Origin: Halichondria panicea
Lineage: Eukaryota > Porifera > Demospongiae > Suberitida > Halichondriidae
Assembly: GCF_963675165.1 (NCBI RefSeq)
Contig: NC_087387.1
Span: forward strand, 3,684,990-3,748,989
Length of the DNA: 64,000 nt
Reading direction: 5' to 3'
Position 1 is the first letter of the stretch. Each line of letters opens with the position of its first letter. Below the pieces are notes generated by a model. It saw only the letters and a program-made list of their open reading frames with translations. It was not told the DNA's origin and searched no databases. A program made the position numbers and the translations under genes. This document shows, piece by piece, positions 10,701 to 45,808 of this stretch.

Positions 10701-12468
10701 CAAACATTTATAGTAGCCGCTCTCAAATAGTAGCCTCAGTGAACACAGCTTCACAAAGACTTTCTCATGGCAGAGTTCGAGTTTATGCAGATGAAAAAAC
10801 TTTTGATGACCAACTAAAGGTTGTTGAATTAGCTGTGGCTAATAAACGCCGCTCTTGAAAAATGGCCTCTCTCGAATTGTAACCTCCTCCGCCAGCAAAA
10901 TGAAACATTTAGTAGCCGCGGCTTCTGATCAAGCATATACGGTAAACGATTAACTGTTTCCATCAATGAAGAGCAAGAATGAAGAGCAAAGCTAGTAGCA
11001 AGGTATAGCAACATCTGAAAACACTAATAAAGGGAAGCGACAAGTATGGATGAAACTGATACAGCTCAACAGTGGCGAAGGCAAAGGCGTTCCCTACGGA
11101 AACTTTATATCAAAGAAACAATCTGCTAGCAAGGTTAAGGGAAGTTCAACACTATTAGCAGGGGCTAATAAAACGACAGATCAAAGAGAGCAGAGGCATA
11201 CTATCCTTTTCACCAGTAATACTCACTACAACTTCACTAAGGCTCTCCCCACACAATACAGAGACACCCCTATATATCATGCTGGTTGATGACTGACAGA
11301 TAGATGGACAGACAGACTAATAAACACAGTTTCAACGCTAAACACTACGTAAGGACTCGCTGCATCTGCTCCAATTAGCCTCAATTAGGTACGCATGCGG
11401 GAAACAATATCGATTCGATAATTATGACTAGACGGTACAATGGTGGTCCAAAATCCTGGTAATGACTTGATACTCAACAGTCACTTACTTGTTGAATCCA
11501 CATATTCACACTGAGTGTTGGTTCAGATCCCATACTTTGAACATAGTGCCACCAGTGCTTCGGCACATACAATACATCACCAGGTTCGAGAAGAGCCTAT
11601 ATACGAAGGACAACAGAAAACTAACCACAAGATACATGATATAAACTTCCTAGCCTGTATATGTAGCATTTAAACTTACAGTGAATGCAGTTGTGTGCTG
11701 AAACAAAGGGTATTTTTCCAAATCTGGGCTCACAACATTCACACCACTAAAAACACTCGATTCCTCATACGGTAGTCGTGTTGGGTAGAGATAATCGCTA
11801 TCTGTTGGGCTAAAGAGTGTCCACTTTTTCACGCCGGACAACTGTGCTACAATATTACACCCGTAAGTATCGTAATGGCAGGGCGTGAACGCTCCTTCAG
11901 AGCCAATCCAGAGGGTCGACTCCGTCCCATTGCAACCGTCAAAGCCAAACAAGCTCCAGTTAATAGCTGAAAGAAGCTCAGGATGATCTCTACACACGTG
12001 ACACATATACTTGTAGTCTGCATACACCCAATACTCTGAGCTAGCATACTGCAAAAGAGGGTTAGAAAGACCATCGAACTTCGGCGTATGATCGCTTGCG
12101 GTCGTATCAATTTTCAGTTTCTTAGAGGCTGGCTCGTTAAGCTGACATTGTGCAACTGACAACCACTCAACGAAGTCCGTGAATGTCGCATCTACATAAT
12201 CACACTGTGTTTCGAATATCGGATCATTTTTCTTGAACCTCTTCTTAAAACTCTCACTTCCTTCTCTTGGGCAGATTTTAAATGTTGTGATTTCTCCATG
12301 TTTACCCAAGATACTGCACACATCCGTTACTTTCCAAGACTGTGCCTGCATCCATGGCTGAAGTTGGCCCTTCACAACCAGTGGCCTCTCAAGACTATCA
12401 AACATTGCTTTAAATACTAGTGGAGGCAACTGAACCCCATGGCTGGGATTGAAAATGGATACTGCCAT
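7735..12468 (-). CDS. HSPBAP1: HSPBAP1-like JmjC-domain protein (5 exons, 451 aa)
   Basis: Exons, all joined between codons: 12468-11680, 11596-11489, 8374-8327, 8239-8183, 8088-7735 (stop at 7735-7737). Exon 1 carries most of a JmjC fold: [19 protein letters not shown] supplies the iron-binding H198-x-D200, followed by the family-typical [20 protein letters not shown]. Exon 2 gives [18 protein letters not shown] with the distal metal His (H280 most likely). The last three exons match the C-terminal layout I recall for HSPBAP1: a short helix ([11 protein letters not shown]), an INPNE motif, a low-complexity linker and a conserved final helix. The family binds HSPB1/Hsp27; 2-oxoglutarate/Fe(II) hydroxylase chemistry is expected from the fold but a substrate is not evident. 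The protein is only slightly shorter than the vertebrate one. The 3.1-kb intron 2 is filled with MITEs. The start codon faces that of ABCC copy 1, 231 bp away. Confidence 0.85.
9072..9545 (-). mobile_element. Degraded copy of the CAGAGGAGGTACG family, reverse orientation
   Basis: The stretch matches the complement of the element at 58687-59150 over several blocks: CTTGTCCTGGGTTCTTGAC, CTTGTGGTTTCGAAGAATGC, a TCTTCTCTCAGCTGGTTTGT-like block and GGTGGGGTGTATAAAC. The terminal repeats are not preserved. A younger MITE (9172-9368) interrupts it. A 97-codon open frame here is the antisense reading of this repeat. It lies in intron 2 of the HSPBAP1-like gene. Confidence 0.6.
9172..9368. mobile_element. 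CCTTAAGGTGACAT MITE nested in an older repeat
   Basis: The terminal inverted repeats CCTTAAGGTGACATATTTTC and its near complement (GAAAATATGTCATCTTAAGG) bound 197 bp, flanked by TA at 9170-9171 and 9369-9370. Sub-terminal TCGCAAAAATTA words are also inverted. It splits the degraded repeat around it and is therefore younger. Confidence 0.8.
9578..10044. repeat. Inverted-repeat element with GTGGCCCAACCCTGG arms
   Basis: GTGGCCCAACCCTGG, then GCTCACGTAGGGTTGGGC (9578-9614), faces GCCCAACCCTACGTGAGC, then CCAGGGTTGGGCCAC (10010-10044), about 35-base arms with little divergence. Between them lies AT-rich sequence containing the small TAGCCTCC element at 9909-9943. No coding frame is apparent. Confidence 0.7.
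9909..9943. mobile_element. 35-bp TAGCCTCC element with exact 8-bp duplication
   Basis: TAGCCTCCTT...AAGGCTAG, with an internal GGGCCTGG remnant, is flanked by exact copies of AACAATAC at 9901-9908 and 9944-9951. This is the smallest clean insertion of the TAGCCTCG family in the window and fixes its target duplication at 8 bp. Confidence 0.75.
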
Positions 12469-12699
12469 ATCATAGCATGGTCACGTTATCCAGAGCTCAG
12501 CAAATCCAAGGCCTGTGAAGGATTAGGAGGTGCTTCAACACATAGATATCTACGTACATATCTCTCTCTCTAAGTCTTTGGCGGCCTGAAATCGAGCCTG
12601 AAATAGAGGATGCAGTTGTTGTGGTAGACTTTAATCGGGGCTGGTGCGAGACCAATGATAATGCATTTTGGCTCATGTTTGATTTCACTGTGATCGACC
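12469..12699. promoter_or_regulatory. Bidirectional promoter interval, HSPBAP1-like / ABCC copy 1
   Basis: Only 231 bp separate the two start codons, so both 5' untranslated regions and both promoters must lie here or overlap the neighbouring genes. No TATA box or CpG-rich block stands out. A TCTCTCTCTC tract (12561-12570) and a degenerate TAGCCTCG-type fragment are present. Shared regulation of the two genes is possible but not shown. Confidence 0.5.
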
Positions 12700-25659
<12,960 letters not shown>

Positions 25660-26760
25660 TTATACAAATTGTAGCTAGTACTCTAACTGTAGTGTGTGTC
25701 TATAGTATAATTATACATTGTAGATGTATAGTCATGGAGAGGGAATAGCCTTGCATAGATTTGGTTTGCCTCTTTCGGAATTTTAAATTCGAACATGGTA
25801 TATCGTGTAATGTTTGCGGTTTTCGCTGATTAAGCATGTACCACAAACATTTACCCACAAATTTAGTATCGCACGTACGTATAATGCGCCAAAAGGTTGC
25901 TAGTCCACAAAAATTAAATAATATTCGCGAAATCCTTTCTACTGGTCTTTCCGCGAAAGTTTATACCTTGAAATAATTATACCTGCTATACGATGTTAGC
26001 CTCCACATCAAAATAATTAGGCACAATAATAATACAACCAAGTTTATATAGATATAAGTGTCACCGTTGTGTATAATTATATAAATGAGGTCTATACATT
26101 TATTGCTGTATATAATAATTATTATTAAGAATTTTATTTTTTTTTTTATATCATTAGTAGCGATAACAAAAGTTGAGATAATCGTCGCCATTATAATTAT
26201 ATATAAAATTATAGTGCTGAGTCACTCAGTGGAACCTCCCTATAAAAAACAGGCACCATTAAATTAATAGGGAATGCAGCATTTTTTCAATTGCCATACG
26301 TGCATGCGTGTACAATAATTATTGTTGTGTGTTGTAGTATTAGAACACACCTACTGTATACCCAGTGTGCCGAGGATGGACTAATATTATCTTAACATGC
26401 ACGAGGCGCATAATTTATTGTATGTACTGTACATGCACGTAATGAATGGTTTCGAATGTAGCCAGGTATAAAAAACTAGCTGGTTTAACAGGTCAAGCTA
26501 TACAAATTAATGGAAAGCCGCACATGCATAAAGCTATCACAACCAGCATCATTAAAACACGTTAGCACCGTCACGTAGCTAAGCTGATTGCATGGCTGGA
26601 GATTTATAATTATGTGCAACAGTTTTAATTATGATTAAAAGACCTTGTGAACTCAAATACAATATAGCATACGTGAATGGAAACACAATAGCATGCAATC
26701 TAGACTGCATGTTGTGTGTTACAGAACAAGATCTAGTGATTAACAATTCTGTTTGAACAG
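25660..26760. other. Spacer between the two convergent ABCC genes
   Basis: About 1.1 kb of AT-rich DNA separates the two stop codons and must hold both 3' untranslated regions and polyadenylation sites. A degenerate CCGTATAGC-family element occupies about 25798-25994. I saw no exon, and no strong AATAAA close to either stop codon. Confidence 0.6.
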
Positions 26761-38543
<11,783 letters not shown>

Positions 38544-39038
38544 GGTCACGGCTAGTGTAAATAATTACATAAGTTACTAAGACGTAGAGTACAAATTAAA
38601 CCGACGATATTTAAGCATAACACCAAGCATTATATATACACACATTCCATAACCATCAGTTATTATTAAATAGAGCACGAACATACACATATCCTGTATG
38701 CATGTGCACACAAAAAACACACACATGCATAGGATTATCCTATGTACCTACAGCTAGCTAACTCTAGTTTCTCTGTGCAGGCAGCACAACTCTACTTCAG
38801 TCACTAGACAGTACGTTTCATGATCGTAGCTAGGTAGCACCGCCATACTTAAGCGCCAACTCATACGGAAACCATTTTTTTTATTTTTTACGTCTTACAC
38901 CTTAATAATTACAAATGCCAGCGTTAGTTGCACTGTAATTAGTTGTTTCTTCTGGTGCCTATAAAAAACTGTGTTTGTGATGCCAAGACAGTCGGCATTA
39001 TACTTGTTGGCCTATAATTTTTATAGCTGTACTGTATA

Positions 39039-39244
39039 CCGTATAGGGGGTAATTTTCATGGGGGTAAAAAAGCCATTCAACTCGAGAAACGGTGGTTTC
39101 CGCGAGCAAAATTTTCGTTTAGTCCCGTTGCCTGCACTGCAATCCTACGTTCCGGCAAGCCACGCCTTAGTTAAAATTTCGTGTAGGTCAGCTTGCCCAC
39201 GAAGTAATGAATATTTTACCCCACAAAAATTACCCGATATACGG
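39039..39244. mobile_element. CCGTATAGCGGGTA-family MITE upstream of ABCC copy 2
   Basis: CCGTATAGGGGGTAATTTTC at the left and AAAATTACCCGATATACGG at the right; TA flanks both ends (39037-39038, 39245-39246). It is very close to the copy at 14278-14455, sharing TTCCGGYAAGCCACGCCT-type interior sequence. Confidence 0.8.
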
Positions 39245-39848
39245 TAATTAACTGTCTCGATGCAGCTGTAAATACAGAAACCAAAAATTAAACTATAGAT
39301 TCATGCAGCTACATTGTAGCGCATATATAAAGCGCCTGCTCGCGGATTGAATATTGATTCTAAAAGTGCAAGCGTTAATTTTTTGCACTGTAAATACGTC
39401 AACTACGGGTTTACAATAAATTGATCGACAAACCAACCTCAAACTCTACCTCTGAGGCGCAGCGTAACCTGAGAACATACACATACCTAACACGGGGTAT
39501 TATAATTATAGTATGATACGATCAAGATAGGTATAGAAATCCATCAAACTGCTCGGCTTTACAACATAATTAGACATCGATTTATAATCTAGTCTACCTT
39601 ATAATTATGACATCATCTTTCATTCAACACAATCCTCATTATAGCTAGACAACTTACTGAGGTCTTCAATAATCCCAGACAGAGCTAGCTAGCCATGTAG
39701 CTAGCTAGCTAGAGAGTAGATTATGAAAGATGCAAGGTCACGAGGTACTAGGTTTGCCCTCAAGGTCAAATTGCGATTGCAAAAAGGTGGGTGGGGCTCG
39801 TTATAATTATGCAGGTACAGGTCTAGGTATGTGTCCAAATCTCCACAA

Positions 39849-39912
39849 AATAGCATCCCAGTGGATGCTATTCATTATGCTACCATAGTACCATCTATGG
39901 TAGCATAATGAA
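39849..39912. repeat. Two adjacent perfect hairpins
   Basis: AATAGCATCC faces GGATGCTATT across CAGT (39849-39872). Immediately after, TTCATTATGCTACCATAG faces CTATGGTAGCATAATGAA across TACCAT (39871-39912). Both stems are perfect. No poly-U tail or gene context suggests a terminator; a small RNA precursor or a MITE core are the alternatives. Confidence 0.6.
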
Positions 39913-40469
39913 CAGGCAAATTTTTATGCTGGCATATGTAAATGGATACCAATTATAGGCAGGACTAGTCAGTATGGAGTGACTCAGTAGATAGTATATT
40001 AATAGCCCCACTACCCTAGCTCCCTCTGGAACATACAGGGAATTTGATCTAAAATGTTGGCCCCAAACTGGGGGATTTGACCTAAATTGCCTTGCACATA
40101 GCCTTGTGTATGTGTAACGGATTGGAGTTATGCTCTCGCCTGATTTTTTGTTTCCACGCTATTTGGTGTTTCCTCCGGCCCAATCACAGCAATTTTTTAT
40201 ATTGCAAATGTTTTCCTAGTCGGTTTGTTTTTCACTACAGAAGTATAAATTTTTACGTGCAAGTAAAATGCTCCTATACGTGGTAAAACTTCTTTTACAA
40301 CTGCTTGAGGCTAAATCCCATGTTGACTGGCCGGGGAAATGCAGTCTCGAAATACAGAATCCTCCCTCCACCATCATCATGGGTAATAATTTGATCTGCA
40401 TGGGGTATGATTAAATCCCCATGTAATTAGCCCATGTAACCCTTATCGAGGGGGGGGGGGGGGCAGGGG

Positions 40470-40634
40470 CAGAGGAGGTACGACAGGCGTGGTGCAGCTC
40501 AAGCAAAGCCCATGGATTGAGCAATAATTATCCGCCCACGCCCGGCCTGCGTCGTATGTTTTTGCTGAGTCAGTGTAATCAGTGGCTAATTGCTTGCATG
40601 AGCTGCACATACCATGCCTGTCGTACCTCCTCTG
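40470..40634. mobile_element. CAGAGGAGGTACG MITE with exact 9-bp duplication
   Basis: CAGAGGAGGTACGACAGGCG and CGCCTGTCGTACCTCCTCTG-type ends (the right end reads GCCTGTCGTACCTCCTCTG) bound 165 bp. GGGCAGGGG occurs directly on both sides (40461-40469, 40635-40643). Inverted identity continues inward through GTGGTGCAGCTCAAGCAA. A 9-bp duplication is the hallmark of Mutator-like (MULE) elements. Confidence 0.88.
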
Positions 40635-43465
40635 GGGCAGGGGTATAAGTTATAGTACGTTAGTGGGACGACACATTGATAAGTGCATAAACATAATATA
40701 ATGTAGGCGTTTATACAGGTAATTTCTCTAGAATTGGTGGATAATTTATCTCCTTGACATATACAGTGCCTTCAGCTTTGAGAGTAAATTTAACCACAGA
40801 GTGAGTAGTTGTACTGAAATGTATCTCAAGATTGGAATATTTCTAAGGTGAATAAATAAGCCTTATTTGAAAATATTTCCCCAAAAGTTGTTGTAGTGGG
40901 AAATCATTTTAGGTAAAAATTGGGGTGATCGTAAAATATATGTGTAACATGAAATATCTCCGGAACTAAAGTATTTCTGGACAACTTTTTTATATCAAAA
41001 TATAGAAAATTTATTAACAATTAATATGCAAAAACAATTAGACCTTAGCCGACAAATTTGCTTGAGTTCCATCGCTAAGCGAAAAGGCACCTAAAATATC
41101 CCATAATTGAGTATTAATCAGTACGTGTACTTATGTAAGCTATATGTAACCATGCATATGTTAGCTAAACTATTCAGGAATGTTGTGCTAAAGTTCCATA
41201 CCTTAGCCAAAAACAATTGGTCTTTTCCATCGCTAAGCGATTGTCCACTATAGAAAAATGTTGGTGTTTTATAAACCACCACATACCCACCACCTTTGGT
41301 TGCCATGGAAATATTTTTGGATATGTTTTATAGATAATTTGTTCACCAACACAATGGTATCATCATATTTTCTTAGAAATGTTCCAATCTCAAAATATTT
41401 ACATTTATGCACTAACACATAGCTTTTATTTACTCAAGGCACCGTAGCCTATGTCAAGTAAGTATTATTGGCTATAATAATACTTAACACAGTCATGTGG
41501 CCATTTATAATGTGATGTTACGTCAATGACATGGTCTTTGTAATGCTTGTGGCATGTGGGGGGAAATTTGAATAATAGGCAAGCACCTGCAGGAGGGGAC
41601 AAGTCAGGATCTTGATTAACCAAGGCCTACGGCGATAATACTCAAAAAGGGACACTGTATATAGAAAATAATATCTCCAAAATGGTGTTTCCTATAATTG
41701 TATTATAATTATTTTATACATTGTAGTGTAACCCATCTCTCAACAAAAGACATCATGTGATGAATCTAATGATTGGCCCCTGTCCCTTAAATTTGTTTGG
41801 AAGTTTACACTTAATGTACATGAACAGTACATGCAGTCAAGGAATCTTACGTATATTGATTGTAATTATAGTGCATGGGACATTTTCGTGAGGTGCGTTT
41901 TTCGAGGGCAGGCAGTTAACGCGAAAATACTCGCAAAAATTTCCCATACGGTACCACAGTTGCAATGGGGCCATGCGTACGTCCAAGTACAGCCAATATT
42001 ATTTCTATAACCACTTCACTACTCTATCTAGGTACGAAGTAAACTATTACATTAATTATCTCAAGTATAGTCTTTGCTTATTTTTCCCAAAACTTCTAAG
42101 TGAGCTGCAGAGCATGATTGCATGCCTATTATTCCCTCTCAATAAGCATAAGCACAACATACATGTATGTTGACGTCACATAAATACATAGTTATATCAT
42201 TCTATGAGAACTTTTCCCGTAACGCCTAGCTATACATAGTTATAATTATGTTTGTACTACTGAAACCTGTGTTTCTATTATAATTATGCCAGCATAAAAT
42301 CACCCAAAAAATGTGCCTCAAAATTATGCTATCTACCAAGGCCCATAATTATAGTAATAAAAAGGAAACGTGCTATTCACACGCTGTATATACTTTCTTA
42401 GATACGTAACACAAATCAAACAAAAATTGAACGTCTATAATTATACGAAGAAAAAGTTTATCACAACTCACTTCTATAATTATGATGAAGAGTATTTTCA
42501 TGTTCTACAGTATAGTGTTTTTAGATCTTGAATCCACAGTGACAATTGGACAGTACAATCATGCAGCCTTCGTGAATAGTGTTTAGCCTCCGGTTGTGGG
42601 CTGAAAAAAGTGTAGTCTTCTCTTTTTACTTCTGCCTCCTTCGGCAGAGTAGGAAGTTGTCTTACTTGCATGGTCTTTTCTGTGATTATATTCTATATTT
42701 TGATCCGTTCCTAGCAGTGTTTCATTGTTACATGACGCTACACACAGCCTTTCTTTTCGAGCGCTAAATATCAGTAGTCAGCATCTAATGGTTTGTCCAC
42801 CTGTGAGTATCGGAGTGTGAACCAGTTTAAACTTTCAGGCACCTAATACATATAATTATGATAATCATTAATTACTTCATTCAATGTGTGTATAAGATGC
42901 ATAATTAACACAATTGTATCTCTGCACCTAATATCGAGGTGGTATACTAGCTGTCTCTTTTGGGGGATTTGTGATTTCAGTTGAAACTTTCAGGCACGCA
43001 CATAAAATGATGTACAATGTTTGTGGGAAGCCACGCTTTTAATCTTTGCACGTTATAGCAGATAATTCTAATTTAAGACCCTGAGTTTTTAGAAACGTGA
43101 ATGCTTGGTTGTAGAATCTCAAAGGCAGTGAGGGTTTTACCATAGATAGTATATAGAAAGAGATGGTTTTACTAAGCCCTGCATGATGCATAACTTCCCA
43201 TTAGATCCTAGCAACAATGCGCATCGCTGTAGTATTAGTGTGAAATATTTGGATACAATACTAGAATTTATATCTCTAGCCAATCAGATTGCAGGATTTA
43301 CAATCTATGTCTAACGTTAATTATTCTGCACACCACTTTCAATAGATCAACTCGCCCAATGTACACAATCACATACATTCATCTAAGATAGCAAAGTAAA
43401 CAGGAAACTACAATCATAATTATTACATCACAACACAGTACATTGACAATCACATGCATGCATGC

Positions 43466-43472
43466 TATAAAA
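43466..43472 (+). promoter_or_regulatory. TATA box of the MPEG1 gene
   Basis: TATAAAA lies 56 bases before the MPEG1 start codon, a suitable spacing for a short 5' untranslated region. Several ATGCAT/GCATGC words surround it (43453-43500). It is one of the few clear core-promoter motifs in the window. Confidence 0.6.
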
Positions 43473-43527
43473 CCATGCTAGAGCACATGCATATGCATGC
43501 ACAAGTGACTATCTCTCTGAGTTTGAA

Positions 43528-45711
43528 ATGAAGTGGCTGCTTGTACTAAGCCTTCTAGTCTGGGCTAACCAGCCCACAAGAGCAACTGAGGAGTCTTGCT
43601 CCCTTGGAACACACTCTACAAGCTACCCTGTAGGCGACATGCGAAACTGTGAACTATCAACAAACGACGGTCCAGCATATAGAATGGAGGTCTTACCAGG
43701 AGGAGGATTTGACAACTTGCGTAACCTGGACATGGGTTTGGTGCATGCTTACAACTACTCACAGTGTCAAATGTCCCCTGACGGAAAATATCTTTTGCCA
43801 GACAATGTTTTCTTGATTCCACTACAACAGAGCAAACTCGATCTGTTCTCGGAGTTGTTTGACCATTGGGATAATTACACTGATGTGACATCAGGCTCGA
43901 TAAATGCAGGAGGTTCTTACGGTCCAATTGGAGGCAAGTTCTCAGCTGGCTATTCGAGTACAAAAACTCACCAGTTTAACGATAGATCGGTTTCAACACG
44001 GACTCAGATAAGACACAAGCTCTACACAGCCAAGGTACAGCCAGGAGCTCAACTAAACTCCAAATTTAAAGCCTCAATAATTGAAATTGCAACTAATCTG
44101 CAAAACAACAATACGGAGTTAGCCAATTATCTTGCTGAGTTACTTATACGAGATTATGGAACACATTATGTTACGTCTGTAGACGCAGGTGCTGTGCTCG
44201 CTAAAACTGATCACCTTGATACATCATACACCGAGGACAAAACCAAAAAAACAATAAAAGCGTCAGCATCCGCTTCATTTTTTGGTGCAGTCTCAATTGG
44301 TAGTAAATTCTCACATACCAGTACCACAGACAGCGGCTACAACACATCACTTTCGCACTCTGAGATATCTAGCTATGGTGGACCACCCTACCAACCTGTA
44401 AACTTTTCTCTAGCAGACTGGGAAAAAGGAGTGCCTAATACGCTAGTAGCTATCGACCGAGCTGGAGACCCACTATACTACGCCATCAACAGCAATACGC
44501 TACCTGAGTGGCCTGATATAACTGTACAAGAAGTTGCTGAGACAGTGGATAAAGCTATTAGTAGGTATTACAAGGTCAATTCTCGATACGGATGCACGAA
44601 TCGAAATGCAGCGAATGTAAACTTTCAGGCAAATATCGATGACAATAGTTGCAAAATGCCAACTACGAGCTTTTCGTTTGGAGGAGTTTTTCAAACTTGT
44701 GGTGATATTAACGACGAAAGTAACACAATATGCAGCCAAGTCCAACAAAAGAATCCGTTAACAAGTGACTATAGTTGCTCTTCTCCCTACAAATCCGTAC
44801 TACTGCACGAGGGTGTTGTTACAAAAACAGTCACTGAGAGAGTGTGTCACAAAAGCTGGTGGAAGAAAAAGTGTCAGAATGTGAAGATGGCGAGACAGGC
44901 TAAATATAGCACGTACTGGTGTGCAGCTCTACCCGGTACAAAGGTACCAGAAAACACAGGATACCTATTTGGTGGGTTCTACACATCCAAAGAAAACAAT
45001 CCCCTAACGCAAACTAGAGGTTGCCCCAAGTATTATACACCGCTACGAATGCTTGAAGAAGTCACTGTGTGTGTGAGTGATAGCTACGAAACAGCCAGAG
45101 ACAGCAGTCTAAATTTTGCTGGTTTTGAGAGCTGTAAGGCTGGTAACCCACTAGCTACAAATGCTAACACAACCACTAACAACTGGCCACATGACTGCCC
45201 ACCCCACTACACACCCCAGCTTGTAACAGTCGACGGTGATTGTGAAGTTAATTTCTGCGTGCATCACGGAGCTTTTGGTACAACATCTCTACTGCCTATC
45301 AAGCTACCACCATTCCGAAAACACGCTAAGCTCGTGACTAACATGACTCACACACTTTCTCTGGTTACGCTAGATGGTGATGTTTGGATGAGAAACGATT
45401 CCGGCCAATGGTACGTGAGACAAAGTGGTCCCGATAGTGGAGAAACTTTGCTAATTCAACTTGGACTAATACCTCCTGAGGTGCAGCCAGCACAAGGACT
45501 GACAACCGATGATCAATCCCCTCAGAGCCTATCCAATGGAGTGGTAGCTACACTGTCTGTTGTAAGCACTCTTGCATTGGGTGCACTGGTACTTGGGGCT
45601 ATGTTCGTGGGCCGGCGTATTCGACATTCAAGGAAGAAAAAATCAGAGTATTCTGAGCTGAACAACTCGGGGAGTCACCAGCAACACAACGTCACTGACG
45701 AGAGAGTTTAG
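43528..45711 (+). CDS. MPEG1: Perforin-2 / macrophage-expressed gene 1 (MPEG1), intronless
   Basis: A single open frame of 727 codons, close to the usual MPEG1 length (about 716). Residues 1-19 form a signal peptide (MKWLLVLSLLVWANQPTRA). A MACPF domain follows to about residue 360, with the family signature DYGTHY at 209-214 and the Gly-rich segments around it. The Cys-rich region (about 360-600, with CHKSW, YWCAALPG, GYLFGGFY) corresponds to the MPEG1 P2/membrane-binding part. A transmembrane helix lies at about 672-694, followed by a basic cytosolic tail GRRIRHSRKKK and YSEL, a YxxL-type endosomal sorting signal. Known members are type I proteins of phagosomes that assemble pores on engulfed bacteria. 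TATAAAA at 43466 and AATAAA at 45803 frame the transcript. Absence of introns matches MPEG1 genes of other animals. Here it is an immune effector of the host; there is no sign of recent transfer. Confidence 0.93.
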   Translation: MKWLLVLSLLVWANQPTRATEESCSLGTHSTSYPVGDMRNCELSTNDGPAYRMEVLPGGGFDNLRNLDMGLVHAYNYSQCQMSPDGKYLLPDNVFLIPLQQSKLDLFSELFDHWDNYTDVTSGSINAGGSYGPIGGKFSAGYSSTKTHQFNDRSVSTRTQIRHKLYTAKVQPGAQLNSKFKASIIEIATNLQNNNTELANYLAELLIRDYGTHYVTSVDAGAVLAKTDHLDTSYTEDKTKKTIKASASASFFGAVSIGSKFSHTSTTDSGYNTSLSHSEISSYGGPPYQPVNFSLADWEKGVPNTLVAIDRAGDPLYYAINSNTLPEWPDITVQEVAETVDKAISRYYKVNSRYGCTNRNAANVNFQANIDDNSCKMPTTSFSFGGVFQTCGDINDESNTICSQVQQKNPLTSDYSCSSPYKSVLLHEGVVTKTVTERVCHKSWWKKKCQNVKMARQAKYSTYWCAALPGTKVPENTGYLFGGFYTSKENNPLTQTRGCPKYYTPLRMLEEVTVCVSDSYETARDSSLNFAGFESCKAGNPLATNANTTTNNWPHDCPPHYTPQLVTVDGDCEVNFCVHHGAFGTTSLLPIKLPPFRKHAKLVTNMTHTLSLVTLDGDVWMRNDSGQWYVRQSGPDSGETLLIQLGLIPPEVQPAQGLTTDDQSPQSLSNGVVATLSVVSTLALGALVLGAMFVGRRIRHSRKKKSEYSELNNSGSHQQHNVTDERV

Positions 45712-45802
45712 CAAACAAACTATTGAAAACTGCGTACTGTATTATTATAACATAGTTTAGATGTACGTGTATTTGTACATTTTCTTTCCAAAATGCTTTC
45801 AA

Positions 45803-45808
45803 AATAAA
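45803..45808 (+). terminator. Polyadenylation signal of MPEG1
   Basis: AATAAA occurs 92 bases after the MPEG1 stop codon. The spacing and orientation fit a short 3' untranslated region. Confidence 0.6.

Larger units (their letters stand above)
38544..43527. other. Gene-free interval between ABCC copy 2 and MPEG1
   Basis: About 5 kb without a supportable exon. It contains the ABCC copy 2 promoter side (from 38544), a CCGTATA MITE (39039-39244), two back-to-back perfect hairpins (39849-39912), a 13-G run (40451-40463), a 9-bp-duplication MITE (40470-40634) and the MPEG1 upstream region. Open frames up to 67 codons are scattered and show no splice or homology support. Confidence 0.6.

Noticed and set aside
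40451-40463. 13-G run as a quadruplex or sequencing gap mark
   Set aside because: A single G-run cannot form a normal four-tract quadruplex alone, and it merges into the target duplication of the adjacent MITE.
42579-42767. 62-codon + strand frame upstream of MPEG1
   Set aside because: Composition resembles non-coding AT-rich DNA and no splice site links it to MPEG1.
43528-45711. MPEG1 as a bacterial contaminant or transferred toxin gene
   Set aside because: It has a TATA box, AATAAA, a eukaryotic signal peptide, a membrane helix and a sorting tail, and lies among intron-containing genes; MPEG1 is a known animal gene.
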